Shown here piece by piece: positions 18,249 through 27,140 of a stretch of DNA of 64,000 nt. A model generated the notes under the pieces. It ran no database searches. It was not told the origin of the DNA and was given only the letters and a program-made list of their open reading frames with translations. Source of the stretch: Paenibacillus_AR sp051594765 (GTDB lineage Bacteria > Bacillota > Bacilli > Paenibacillales > NBRC-103111). Both the position numbers and the translations under genes were made by a program. The stretch is from positions 124,001 through 188,000 of the forward strand of contig NZ_JBPPGJ010000006.1 of NCBI RefSeq assembly GCF_051594765.1. Direction: 5' to 3'. The stretch's first letter is position 1. Each line of letters opens with the position of its first letter.

Positions 18249-19331
18249 TTAGAGTCCGCATTCACGAGCTTCAACCTGCCTGTAACGCTGTTTACGTCTA
18301 ATACTATAGTATCTCATTGCGGCCGGGACACCCTTAATTTCAAGAACTCCGTCATAGATCAACTCCCTCAGCCGGTATTCAAAATAAGAAGCCCCGATAT
18401 ATTGCTCGCAATAACCAATCGCCTCTCCAATTAAACGGGCTGATTTCAGGAAGCCGTTATCGCCTGCTGATGGCTTAAGGTTGTCCAGCTTCTCCAGCAG
18501 ATAATGATCATAATATTCTGCAGGCACCTCAAGCACCGTGCTATCCTGCCAAATACGTAATATTCCTGTTTGTTCCGTAAGGATCTGCCATTCCCGTTCC
18601 AGCCTCGTGATATCAGATGGGCACAATTTGCCTTTGCCGTCGAGCCGAACGATTGCTTCCTGTAGTTTTTCCGAAGGGATTTCACCCGAGTACCTATAGG
18701 TAATGAAGGCATCAGGCCGGTTGTATAGCTTCTCGCAGATTGCGCAAGCGTCGTTTACTGATATAGAGTTACGCTTGTTTCGCAGAAGGTAAAGCGCATG
18801 TCTCATCCCTGCCTGCTCGCATGCGTTGCCGCTGGTCCAAACCATGACTTCTGCCTGCTCTGGAATTTGCTCAAGCTGGTCTAATAGCCCGATGTATTCC
18901 TCTTCGAATTCATCGTATGCTTCGAATGCTTCCGTGATATGGTTGCGGAACCAATTGCAGCGTGCCATACGTCCTTCCGGCGAGTCTAGGCCGTTGATCG
19001 GACCAATGGCATAATTCTCCCGCAACGTTATCAGCTTGTGCGTTTCCGTGCAGCCAAGTCCTCGTAGGGCCTGTTTCATGCCGCCCGCAAAGGAATCGCC
19101 GATGACGATATGAACGTGAGTGCAGGTCGGTACAGGCGTCCATTCCGCTCTTTTTTCCTGAAGTCCCATCAGCTCGTCATATAGCTCAATAAGTTTGGAA
19201 GCCGCCGCTTCAAGCGGTTCTTCTTGCTCCTTAATCAACTGGATTTCCGCCAAAATAAACCTCAGATAAGGCTTCAATTCCTCTACGCCCAAGCGATCGG
19301 TTACCTTTTTTATGGCTAGAAAGTCTTTCAT
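18249..19331 (-). CDS. DUF1835 / DUF3658 domain protein
   Basis: The 360-residue product shows the DUF1835 start (HVHIVIGDSFAGGMKQAL near 75-92, with the conserved GDS and later WTSGNACEQ) and a DUF3658-like C-terminal half. Members are common in Bacillales with unknown function. The frame continues upstream to 19445, but AAGGAAGG 8 bases before ATG 19331 marks the real start; the extra codons are a repeat-rich stretch. The gene is visibly poorer in G+C than its neighbours, a sign of later acquisition. It stands alone between the GH2 gene and ypdA. Confidence 0.75.
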   Translation of the reverse strand: MKDFLAIKKVTDRLGVEELKPYLRFILAEIQLIKEQEEPLEAAASKLIELYDELMGLQEKRAEWTPVPTCTHVHIVIGDSFAGGMKQALRGLGCTETHKLITLRENYAIGPINGLDSPEGRMARCNWFRNHITEAFEAYDEFEEEYIGLLDQLEQIPEQAEVMVWTSGNACEQAGMRHALYLLRNKRNSISVNDACAICEKLYNRPDAFITYRYSGEIPSEKLQEAIVRLDGKGKLCPSDITRLEREWQILTEQTGILRIWQDSTVLEVPAEYYDHYLLEKLDNLKPSAGDNGFLKSARLIGEAIGYCEQYIGASYFEYRLRELIYDGVLEIKGVPAAMRYYSIRRKQRYRQVEARECGL

Positions 19332-19463
19332 TCCATTTTCCTTCCTTTCCGTGCATGGCACAGGTATAGGACTGGTATCGACACGACATTGGTATCGTAC
19401 CGGCACTGCTCCGGCTTCGGCACGGGCGTCGACCCGGCGGGGCACTGTTCCCAGCCTTCCGCC

Positions 19464-20438
19464 TTACTTCTGCTCCTGCAGATGCTTGGCGATCCGCTTG
19501 CCGTGGTCCCGTCCGGTCTCGATGAAGATCTCGTTGGCGTCACGCCCCGCGGCGACGACACCAGCCAGATACAGTCCGGGCACGTTGGTCTCCATGGTGT
19601 CCGGGTTGAACTCCGGCAGCTCCCACTCGCCGTGGATGCGGACGCCGCTGTCGGACAGGAACTTGCGGCTGGAGCGGAAGCCGGTCAAGGCCAGCACGAA
19701 GTCGTTGTCCAGCGTCTGCGCCCCTTCCGGCGAACGGACCGTCACGCTCCGCAAGCTGATGGCCTCCACCCGGGAGCGGAACAGCATGCGGATGCGGCCC
19801 TTGCTGACGGCGCTCTCGAACAGCGGACGCACCCAGGGCTTAATGTTCGGCGAGTAATCCTCTCCCCGGTATACGACGGTCACCTCGGCCCCCACCTTGA
19901 GCAGGTCCATGGCCGCGTCCACCGCTGAGTTGTTGCCGCCGATGATGCAGACCCTCATGCCGGTGTAGGGATGGGCCTCCCGGTAGAAGTGGGTCACGTT
20001 CGGCAGATCCTCTCCGGGGATGCCCAGCAGGTTCGGGTGGTCAAAATACCCCGTTGCCACCACTACACCCCGGCATCGGGTTGTGACGGCTTCGCCGAAG
20101 CGGTTGACGTTGTCCACCCGGAACAAGCCGTCGGCTTCCTTAACCGCCGCGGTCACCGTCTCGTAGGGGCGGATGCGGACGCCGGCGCGCTGCGCCACGT
20201 TCCGGTAATAGTTCAGCGCCTCCAGACGCGTCGGCTTTTCGTTGGGCGTCGTGAAGGGATAGCCGCCGATCTCCAGCAGCTCGGGCGTGCTGAAGAACGA
20301 CATGTAGACCGGATACTGGGAGATGCTGTGCACGACGACATTCTTCTCGATGATCAGGGGCCGGAAGCCTGCTCGCTGCAGCTCGATGGCGGCGGACAGA
20401 CCGCAAGGCCCCGCACCGATGATGACGATATCCTCCAT
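19464..20438 (-). CDS. ypdA: YpdA-family bacillithiol disulfide reductase
   Basis: This is a 324-residue FAD/NAD(P)H-dependent single-domain flavoprotein. The FAD motif GAGPCGLSAA is at residues 8-17, the second nucleotide-binding motif IIGGNNSAVDAA is near 166-177, and the C-terminal FAD contact ends with YLAGVVAAG. The HSISQYPVYMSFFSTPELLEIG region split around residues 37-58 is typical of YpdA rather than of thioredoxin reductase, and the CxxC redox pair of the latter is absent. YpdA recycles oxidised bacillithiol with the bacilliredoxins BrxA/B. GGAGGTG lies upstream of the ATG. Confidence 0.88.
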   Translation of the reverse strand: MEDIVIIGAGPCGLSAAIELQRAGFRPLIIEKNVVVHSISQYPVYMSFFSTPELLEIGGYPFTTPNEKPTRLEALNYYRNVAQRAGVRIRPYETVTAAVKEADGLFRVDNVNRFGEAVTTRCRGVVVATGYFDHPNLLGIPGEDLPNVTHFYREAHPYTGMRVCIIGGNNSAVDAAMDLLKVGAEVTVVYRGEDYSPNIKPWVRPLFESAVSKGRIRMLFRSRVEAISLRSVTVRSPEGAQTLDNDFVLALTGFRSSRKFLSDSGVRIHGEWELPEFNPDTMETNVPGLYLAGVVAAGRDANEIFIETGRDHGKRIAKHLQEQK

Positions 20439-20749
20439 TCCGGTTCACCTCCGTTCGTTTATAAGGTACAGGATATCACAGATTTGTGGTGGAAACATCA
20501 AGTCCGCTCCGGGCCGATTCCGCCATTATTGAGGAAGAAGAACCCTGAAAGGGAATGTACAGTATTGGTCTAGTGGATCGGTGTGGAGCAATATGGACGA
20601 TTTGGCAAAAAATCTCCTGTCAGGCAGGTTACGGGAACTGCATGTGGAATACATTCCATGTTGGGTTGAAAGCGGTATCTGCGGCCGGGTGCCCATTCGG
20701 GGCTCATAGGGCCGGGACCGCACATAAGGAACACGGAGGGACAACCAGG
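20439..20749. other. Intergenic region between ypdA and the export operon
   Basis: These 311 bases lie between divergent genes and should hold both promoters. I see no clear -35/-10 pair, riboswitch or terminator. The plus-strand frame that runs through it from 20555 has no ribosome binding site, and I regard it as non-coding. Confidence 0.5.
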
Positions 20750-21451
20750 ATGGCCGATACAGAAGGTAGGGGCGGCATAGATATGCTGCTGCAGGCGGAG
20801 GGGGTCACGCGCGTCTTCGGCAGGGGGAGCGGGGCTGTGGCCGTGCTGAAGGGCATTGAGCTTGCCATCCCCCAGGGAAGCTTAACCGCCCTGAAGGGGC
20901 GCTCCGGCTCGGGGAAGACGACGCTCTTGAATCTCTTGGGCGCGCTGGATCAGCCGACCGAGGGCCGGATCCGGTTCGCCGGAAGGGAGCTCTCGTCTCT
21001 TCCCGAGAAGGCGCGCAGCGAATGCAGGCGCACGGAGATGGGACTGATCTTCCAATCCTTCGCGCTGATCCCCCTGATGTCCGCATATGAGAATGTGGAC
21101 TTCGGGCTCCGGATCGCCGGGATTCCCGCCCCGCAGCGGAAGGAACGGGCGCTGACGGCGCTGGAATATGTGGGGCTCGTTCCCCGCATGGGTCACCGGC
21201 CCTTCGAGATGTCCGGGGGCGAGCAGCAGCGGACGGCCATTGCCCGGGCCATCGCGCACCGGCCCCGGCTGCTGCTGGCCGATGAGCCGACGGCGGAGCT
21301 CGACAGCAAGACCGGCCTTCACATCATCAAGGTGCTGCGCGATCTGGTGAAGGACGAAGGCATGACCGTGGTGTTGACCACCCACGATCCCGCCATCATG
21401 GAGATTGTCGATCAGGTGTATGAATTGGAGGATGGTCGAATTGTCGGATAA
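20750..21451 (+). CDS. ABC transporter ATP-binding protein (MacB/LolD type)
   Basis: The ATPase of 233 residues has Walker A GRSGSGKTTLLN, signature MSGGEQQRTAIARA, Walker B LLLADEPTAELD and the switch histidine in TTHDP. The Q-loop segment GLIFQSFALIP fits the MacB/LolD group that powers FtsX-type permeases. GGAGGG 9 bases upstream supports the ATG at 20750 rather than an earlier in-frame ATG. It is the first gene of a tight operon: its end overlaps the adaptor gene, followed by a large permease, a second ATPase and an unknown gene. The operon probably exports a peptide, lipid or drug, or releases lipoproteins; the substrate is not visible. Confidence 0.88.
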   Translation: MADTEGRGGIDMLLQAEGVTRVFGRGSGAVAVLKGIELAIPQGSLTALKGRSGSGKTTLLNLLGALDQPTEGRIRFAGRELSSLPEKARSECRRTEMGLIFQSFALIPLMSAYENVDFGLRIAGIPAPQRKERALTALEYVGLVPRMGHRPFEMSGGEQQRTAIARAIAHRPRLLLADEPTAELDSKTGLHIIKVLRDLVKDEGMTVVLTTHDPAIMEIVDQVYELEDGRIVG

Positions 21452-22484
21452 TCGGAAGGACCGGAGCAGCCGGCGGACCTGGGCCGCCGCCTTGGCATTG
21501 ACGGCGGCGGTGGCGCTGTCCGGCTGTACGCTTTTGCCTAAGGAGGAGGAGGCGTTGAAGCCTCCGCTCGTCAAGCCGGTGGAGGAGCAGTACAACACCG
21601 TGAAGGTAACGGCCGGCACCGTGGCCAAGGAGCTCCGGGGAAGCGCGACCTATGAGTCGACGAAGACGGAGTATGCCCAGTTTGCGGAGCAGGGCGGACG
21701 GCTCCTGGAGCTGAAGGTGAAGCCGGGCGATCAAGTGAAGAAGGGCGATGTGCTGGTGCAGCTGGACGTGGAGGGCCTGGACCTGAAGCTGAAGGAGCAG
21801 GAGCTGGCTCTGGAGAAGGCCAAGCTGGCCCTGAAGAAGGCCTGGAGCGACCCGGCCAAGGACCCGGACAATCTGCGGATTGCCGAGCTGGCGGCTGAGC
21901 TGGAGCAGCTGAAGCTCGACCACCTGCGCCGGACCTTCACCTCGAAGCAGCTTACGGCTGCGATGGACGGCCAAGTGATCTACGCGTCGGATCTGAAGCC
22001 GGGGGATACGGTGGCCGCCTATCAGACGCTGGTGACGCTGGCGGATCCGACCCGGCTCCGGCTGATGATGCGGGTCGATAATACCAATGACATCGGCGAG
22101 GCCGTCGTCGGGATGGAAGCGAAGATCAAGTCGGACAAGGCAGAGCTGTCTGCTGCGATCGTCCAGACGCCGTCCACCGCTCCGGTCACCACGGACAAGG
22201 CCCTTGCCGAGAAGAACGCGAAGACGCTGTACCTGGAGCTGGCCTCCCTGCCCCCCGAAGCCAAGATCGGCGGAAGCGTCCAGGTGACGATCCCGACCCA
22301 GAAGAAGGACAACGTCCTGAAGATCCCCCGCAGCGGGCTGCGGAACTATATGGGCCGGACCTTCGTGCAGGTTCTGGACGGCAAATCGCTCCGGGAGGTT
22401 GACGTGGAAGCCGGTCTTCAGTCGCCGACCGAGATCGAGATCGTCAAAGGGCTGAAGGAAGGGCAGGACATTGTGCTGAACTAG
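21441..22484 (+). CDS. Lipoprotein adaptor of an ABC exporter (HlyD/MacA-like)
   Basis: The product has 347 residues with an N-terminal signal peptide and lipobox ALSGC (Cys29), so it should be anchored to the outer face of the membrane. Next come a lipoyl-like half (GGRLLELKVKPGDQVKKGD near 70-88), a helical hairpin with LKLKEQELALEKAKLALKK split around 105-125, and a beta-barrel part, as in HlyD/MacA adaptors. GGAGG ends 9 bases before a TTG at 21441, which I prefer over upstream ATG codons that lack spacing. It overlaps the ATPase gene by 11 bases, indicating coupling. In Gram-positives such adaptors pair with MacB-like permeases. Confidence 0.85.
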   Translation: MSDNRKDRSSRRTWAAALALTAAVALSGCTLLPKEEEALKPPLVKPVEEQYNTVKVTAGTVAKELRGSATYESTKTEYAQFAEQGGRLLELKVKPGDQVKKGDVLVQLDVEGLDLKLKEQELALEKAKLALKKAWSDPAKDPDNLRIAELAAELEQLKLDHLRRTFTSKQLTAAMDGQVIYASDLKPGDTVAAYQTLVTLADPTRLRLMMRVDNTNDIGEAVVGMEAKIKSDKAELSAAIVQTPSTAPVTTDKALAEKNAKTLYLELASLPPEAKIGGSVQVTIPTQKKDNVLKIPRSGLRNYMGRTFVQVLDGKSLREVDVEAGLQSPTEIEIVKGLKEGQDIVLN

Positions 22485-22504
22485 CTTCCCGTTAGGGCGC
22501 AAAT

Positions 22505-22524
22505 GGGACACGCGCGCGTGTTCC
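22505..22524. repeat. Near-perfect 20-bp palindrome between adaptor and permease genes
   Basis: The 14-bp core ACACGCGCGCGTGT (22508-22521) is perfect and extends to 20 bp with one mismatch. It lies inside the operon, without a T-run, in the 76-base gap before the permease. It could be an internal regulatory site or an mRNA structure that adjusts expression of the downstream genes. Confidence 0.45.
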
Positions 22525-22560
22525 TGCGTTCGGGAGGCCATCGGGGAGGGCCGTGAAGCC

Positions 22561-25434
22561 ATGGCATTAGCTAGGATGTTGATTCGCAAAATGGTGCAGA
22601 ACAAATGGCTGGAGCTCAGCCTCTTGATGGGTCTTGTTCTGACGGTGGCACTGGCCGCCGGAATGCCCGTCTATACGGAAGCCATGCTTACCCGGATGCT
22701 GGTGAAGGATCTGGAGCGGATGGAGGCCGGCGGCCTGGGTCATCCTGGGGTCTACCAGATCAAGGCCCAGATGCCCGGGCAGAGGGACGAACAGCGGCCG
22801 GATGCTCTGGCCGAATTCGAGAGCTATCTGAAGCAGGAGGCGGAGCCGGGCTTCACCCTGCCGGTGAAGCTGGCCGTCACCGAGAGAGAGACGTGGTCCT
22901 TCGAATTCAAGCCGGTGGAGGGCAACCGGGCGGACGCCGGGGCCAACCGGTTGGCCAGCTTTACGTCCATGCCGGGGCTGGCGGACCATATCCGTCTCTT
23001 GGACGGACGTCTGCCCTCGGGCGAGGCGTCGGACGGCGTGTGGGAGGTGCTCGTGACGGAGAAGGGACTCAGCACCTTGGGCGGCGTCATCGGGTCCGTC
23101 TTCGAGATCAAGGACAAGGACTTGGACTGGACGGTCCGGTTCAAGGCCGTCGGCGTGTTCACGAAGAAGTCCGACGATGACCTGTTTTTCCGGGACCCCT
23201 CTCTGGGCACGTGGGGCAAAACCTTCTTCATCGACGATAAGCTCTTCGAACGGGAATTTCTGCAGAGCCGTCCCATTCCCTTGGGCGCTCAGATCTATTA
23301 TTACCTTCTGGACTACACGAAGCTGGAGGTCCGGAACCTGGACCGCTTGCTGGACACAGACCGCCAGATCCGGGAGAAGACCGCTGCCGTGTCCAATTCC
23401 TACTCCGGGGACGTGAACGCCTCCATCATCAAGACTGTCGAAAAATACCCCGAGCGCGCCTCCAATCTGCGCACGCTGGTCTGGTCCTTGAACACGCCCG
23501 TGCTGGTCATGCTGGGCATCTATATGTTCATGGTGTCCCATCTGATCTCCGAGCGCCAGAAGACGGAGATCGCCGTCCTTCGGAGCCGGGGGGCGTCCCG
23601 GCTTCAGATTATGGCCTCCTCCGCTGCGGAGGGGTTGATTTTGTGCGGATTGGCCTTTGCGGCGGGGCCCTATCTGGGGCTTCTGCTCACCCGGATGCTG
23701 GGCGCCTCCAACGGGTTCCTGGAATTCGTAAGCCGGGCCAGCCTGACGGCCAGGTTGAACGGGGAGGCTTACCGCTATGCCGGTCTTGCGGCGGGGGCGT
23801 CGCTCATCATTCTCTTGATCCCCGTATTCCTGGCCACCCGGGTCAGCATCGTCGGACGCAAGACGGCCATGGCGCGGGCCGGCGGAGCACCGGTGTGGCA
23901 CCGGTTCTATCTGGATGTGGCGGTGACGGGGGTGGCCCTGTACGGCCTGCGGTTATATCACAACCGGCTCAAGACGCTGAAGAGCTTCGGCCTGAACAAG
24001 GACATGCTGCAGATCGACCCCCTGCAATTCGTGGTTCCCGCCCTGTTCATCCTGGGAGCGGGGCTGCTGCTGCTGCGGCTGTATCCTTATCTGATCCGGC
24101 TCATCTATTGGGCGGGGCGCAGGTGGTGGCCTCCCTCGCTCTATGCAACCCTGATCCAGCTGGGCCGGTCGGGAAGCCAATACCAGTTTCTCATGGTGTT
24201 CCTGATCATGACGGTGGCGACGGGGGTGTTCAGCGCCAGTGCGGCGAGAACCATCAACAGCAACGTGGAGGACCGGACCCGGTACATGAACGGGGCGGAG
24301 CTTGTCCTGGACGTACCTTGGCAAAATGACGCCCCGCCGGAGGGCGGCGGGGGACCGGAGAGGGGAGGAGCCCCGGCGGAGACGGCGCCGAAGCCGTCCC
24401 GCGTTCATTATCTGGAGCCTCCCTTCGGGCCTTATGCCGGACTGCCGGGGGTGGAGAAGGCGGCACGGGTGTTCGTGAAGAAGAATGCGTTCTTCCAGGC
24501 CGGCAAAGACCGGGGACAAGTCACTCTCATGGGCATCCAGACCGATGAATTCTCAGAGGCCGCCTGGTTCCGGAACGGGCTTACCGAGTACCCGATGCAG
24601 GATTACCTGAATGTGATGGCGGAGGATCCGCGGGCGGTGCTGGTCTCCCGTTCCGTAGCGGAACAGAAGGGGGTCAAGCTGGGGGATCCCATCTGGATCG
24701 GCTGGGACGGTGTGGACTCCAGGGCTTTCGTCGTGTACGGGATTCTGGATTACTTCCCGTCCTTCAATCCGCTGCCCGCATCCTTCGACAGCAAGGCGAA
24801 GGATAACAAGCCCATGCTCATCGTCGGCCATCTGCGCCACATCCAGACCCACCTGGCGCTGGAGCCCTACAGCATCTGGCTGAAGCTGTCGCCGGGGGCA
24901 TCCGTGAAGAAAATCTACGAAGCGATGACGGAGCAGAAGCTGGAGGTCGCCAAGGTGGCGAGCACCAGAGACGACCTGATCCGGGCCAGGAACGACCCCT
25001 TCCTGATGGCGGTGAACGGGGTGATGACCATGGGCTTCCTGATCTCCGTTCTGGTCAGCTTCGTCGGTTTCCTGCTGTACTGGATCCTGACCTTAAGCGG
25101 CAGAGCGCTGCAGACGGGGATTCTTCGGGCTATCGGCATGCGGCTGTCCCAGCTGATCGGCATGCTGGGGGCGGAGCAGCTCCTGACCTCAGGGGCGGCG
25201 GTGGCCATCGGCGTGCTGACGGGCCATGCGGCCAGCCGGCTCTATGTGCCCTTGTTCGAATCGGCCTTCGATCCCGGGAAGCTGGTGCCTCCGTTCCAGG
25301 TGGTGTTTGACCCGGCGGACACGGTCCGGCTCTATGTGCTGGTCGGCGTGATGATCACCCTGGGCTTGTGCATCCTCGGCTGGATGCTGTCCCGGATCCG
25401 GATTCATCAAGCGCTGAAGCTGGGGGAGGATTGA
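22561..25434 (+). CDS. Large FtsX/MacB-type ABC transporter permease
   Basis: This permease of 957 residues has an N-terminal membrane anchor (LELSLLMGLVLTVALAAG near 15-32), a long extracytoplasmic segment, a group of membrane segments around 310-540, a second extracytoplasmic domain and three C-terminal membrane segments (about 830-945). It thus has the double-FtsX layout of large Gram-positive exporters. The segment around 340-375, with RSRGASRLQI, matches the FtsX coupling region. It works with the ATPases at 20750 and 25436 and the lipoprotein adaptor. The next gene starts 1 base after its stop, which supports one operon. Confidence 0.85.
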   Translation: MALARMLIRKMVQNKWLELSLLMGLVLTVALAAGMPVYTEAMLTRMLVKDLERMEAGGLGHPGVYQIKAQMPGQRDEQRPDALAEFESYLKQEAEPGFTLPVKLAVTERETWSFEFKPVEGNRADAGANRLASFTSMPGLADHIRLLDGRLPSGEASDGVWEVLVTEKGLSTLGGVIGSVFEIKDKDLDWTVRFKAVGVFTKKSDDDLFFRDPSLGTWGKTFFIDDKLFEREFLQSRPIPLGAQIYYYLLDYTKLEVRNLDRLLDTDRQIREKTAAVSNSYSGDVNASIIKTVEKYPERASNLRTLVWSLNTPVLVMLGIYMFMVSHLISERQKTEIAVLRSRGASRLQIMASSAAEGLILCGLAFAAGPYLGLLLTRMLGASNGFLEFVSRASLTARLNGEAYRYAGLAAGASLIILLIPVFLATRVSIVGRKTAMARAGGAPVWHRFYLDVAVTGVALYGLRLYHNRLKTLKSFGLNKDMLQIDPLQFVVPALFILGAGLLLLRLYPYLIRLIYWAGRRWWPPSLYATLIQLGRSGSQYQFLMVFLIMTVATGVFSASAARTINSNVEDRTRYMNGAELVLDVPWQNDAPPEGGGGPERGGAPAETAPKPSRVHYLEPPFGPYAGLPGVEKAARVFVKKNAFFQAGKDRGQVTLMGIQTDEFSEAAWFRNGLTEYPMQDYLNVMAEDPRAVLVSRSVAEQKGVKLGDPIWIGWDGVDSRAFVVYGILDYFPSFNPLPASFDSKAKDNKPMLIVGHLRHIQTHLALEPYSIWLKLSPGASVKKIYEAMTEQKLEVAKVASTRDDLIRARNDPFLMAVNGVMTMGFLISVLVSFVGFLLYWILTLSGRALQTGILRAIGMRLSQLIGMLGAEQLLTSGAAVAIGVLTGHAASRLYVPLFESAFDPGKLVPPFQVVFDPADTVRLYVLVGVMITLGLCILGWMLSRIRIHQALKLGED

Positions 25435-25435
25435 C

Positions 25436-26332
25436 ATGATACACTGCGAAGGCTTGGTCAAAATCTACAAGGCCGCCGATCTGGAGGTCTTCGCCCTGCA
25501 GGGTCTGGATCTTCAGGTGGAGGCGGGAGAGCTGATGGCCATCATCGGCAACAGCGGCAGCGGCAAGTCCACTCTCCTGAACATGCTGGGAGGCTTGGAC
25601 CGTCCTACGGCCGGTGTCCTCCAGGTGAATGGGCTGGACCTGCTCCGGGCCGGCGAGCGGGATCTGATCCGCTACAAGCGCGAGACCGTCGGCTTCGTCT
25701 GGCAGAATAACGCCAGGAATCTGATTCCTTATCTGACCGCGCTGGAAAACGTGGAGCTTCCGATCCTGCTCACCGGCAGAAGCAAGCGCCAGCGGGCCCT
25801 GTATCTGCTGGAAGCCGTCGGGCTGGCCCACCGGGCCGGCAACAAGCTGAACCAGCTGTCCGGCGGGGAGCAGCAGCGGGTGGCTATTGCCATCGCGCTG
25901 GCCAACAGCCCCAAGCTGCTGTTGGCTGACGAGCCTACGGGCTCTGTGGATACGCGGATGGCGGAGCAGATCCTGGATCTGTTCCGGGAGTTGAACCGGA
26001 ACGCAGGCATCACCATCGTGATCGTCACCCACGATCCGCAGCTGGCCAAGAAGGTGGACCGGGTCGTCGCCATCCGGGACGGGAAGACCTCCTCGGAGAT
26101 GATCCGGAAGAAATCCTATGCGGAGGAGCTGGCGGAGCTGGAGATGGGGCTGGCGGAAGCGGAGACCGAAACCCATGTGGAATATGCGGTGCTGGACAAG
26201 GCGGGCCGGCTTCAGGTGCCTGCGGGATACCTGGAGAGCATCGGGGCGAAGAACGCCAACAAGGTGAAGCTGGAGGTTGCGGACGGGAGAATCATCATCA
26301 TGCCGCCGGAGAGCGCGGAAGGGAAGGGATAG
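25436..26332 (+). CDS. ABC transporter ATP-binding protein with C-terminal AbrB-like domain
   Basis: Residues 1-220 form a MacB/LolD-type ATPase: Walker A GNSGSGKSTLLN, signature LSGGEQQRVAIA, Walker B LLLADEPTGSVD, switch VTHDP. After a charged linker (about 220-248) the last 50 residues read like an AbrB/MazE swapped-hairpin fold: LDKAGRLQVP, then a short helix and an IGAKNANKVKLEV stretch, closing with DGRIIIMPP. The family's D-x-x-G-R-xxx-P pattern is intact. AbrB-like domains usually bind DNA or mediate dimerisation, so this tail may dimerise the ATPase or give feedback on transcription. It lies in the export operon between permease and unknown gene. Confidence 0.85.
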   Translation: MIHCEGLVKIYKAADLEVFALQGLDLQVEAGELMAIIGNSGSGKSTLLNMLGGLDRPTAGVLQVNGLDLLRAGERDLIRYKRETVGFVWQNNARNLIPYLTALENVELPILLTGRSKRQRALYLLEAVGLAHRAGNKLNQLSGGEQQRVAIAIALANSPKLLLADEPTGSVDTRMAEQILDLFRELNRNAGITIVIVTHDPQLAKKVDRVVAIRDGKTSSEMIRKKSYAEELAELEMGLAEAETETHVEYAVLDKAGRLQVPAGYLESIGAKNANKVKLEVADGRIIIMPPESAEGKG

Positions 26333-26334
26333 CA

Positions 26335-26949
26335 ATGGGGTGGGCGGAGTTCGAATTTCATAGTGTACCGGAAACGTATAAGGAAGGGCTGGAGCGGCTC
26401 GATGAGGAGCTGGTCCGGCTCTGGACGGAGCGCAGGAGGCTGTCGGACGGGAGGGTGTATACGCCGCCGCGGGAAATGCTGGAGACCTGGTCCGAGCGAT
26501 ATGGCGTCGAACTGGCCCAGCTCCAATGGTGGATCCGGGCGGTCCAGCTGGAGGAGCGGCCGGTTATGCACGAGTCGCCGGGGGAGCTCGTGGGCGTGCT
26601 GCCCATCATGATGCGGACGGAAGCGCACGGCTTCGAGTACCGGATGACCCACGCGATGCAGCATACGGATTCCAGCGTCGTTCATGTGGAGGTCCGGCAG
26701 CTGGAGGGGCCGCCGGCCGGTCTTCTGCGCATCAGCCTGATGCTGGAGGTGGAGGGTAACCGGGAGTACCGGATCTTCCGGAACGGCCATCGGGGAGGCG
26801 GAGGCCAGGCTTCCCTGCAATACCGGGTGACGCCGCCGCTTCCGGAATCCTTGGAGGGGATCCGGTTCCGGCTGATCCCCTTCGCCAATCCCATGGAGGA
26901 TCGGCGGCTGGAGATCCACCTGGACCGGGAGGTTCGGTTCGGCGAATAA
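26335..26949 (+). CDS. Hypothetical protein, last gene of the export operon
   Basis: The product has 204 residues, with a ribosome binding site (GGAAGGGA) overlapping the end of the ATPase gene 2 bases before the ATG, and a clear terminator after it. No signal peptide or membrane segment is visible; the sequence is Arg- and Glu-rich, with a helical first half and an alternating beta-like second half. I do not recognise a family. Its position suggests a cytoplasmic accessory of the transporter, for example a regulator of ATPase activity or a substrate-binding factor; this is inference from context only. Confidence 0.7.
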   Translation: MGWAEFEFHSVPETYKEGLERLDEELVRLWTERRRLSDGRVYTPPREMLETWSERYGVELAQLQWWIRAVQLEERPVMHESPGELVGVLPIMMRTEAHGFEYRMTHAMQHTDSSVVHVEVRQLEGPPAGLLRISLMLEVEGNREYRIFRNGHRGGGGQASLQYRVTPPLPESLEGIRFRLIPFANPMEDRRLEIHLDREVRFGE

Positions 26950-26996
26950 GGGAAGAGGCGACGGGGTGCCGAACGAAGTTAATGAACAAGTGAAAG

Positions 26997-27031
26997 GGAT
27001 TTGTTGAATAATCAACAAATCCGCTTTTTTT
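26997..27031 (+). terminator. Intrinsic terminator of the export operon
   Basis: A perfect 11-bp stem (GGATTTGTTGA with TCAACAAATCC, loop ATAA) is followed by CGC and seven T residues. Confidence 0.9.
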
Positions 27032-27036
27032 ATCCA

Positions 27037-27064
27037 TTGAAAGCATCGGAATTCGATCTATAAT
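27037..27064 (+). promoter_or_regulatory. Promoter of the alcohol dehydrogenase gene
   Basis: TTGAAA (27037-27042), a 16-base spacer and TATAAT (27059-27064) form a good sigma-A promoter, about 77 bases before the start codon. Confidence 0.7.
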
Positions 27065-27140
27065 GTTAGACAGATGTCGGTTAATCATAAGATGTTGATT
27101 TATAGTCATCCATAAATCCATGAGATTCGGGAGGTTCAAT

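Noticed and set aside
20555..20749. N-terminal extension of the first exporter ATPase
   Set aside because: The extension has no homology to ATPases and no ribosome binding site, while GGAGGG precedes the internal ATG at 20750.
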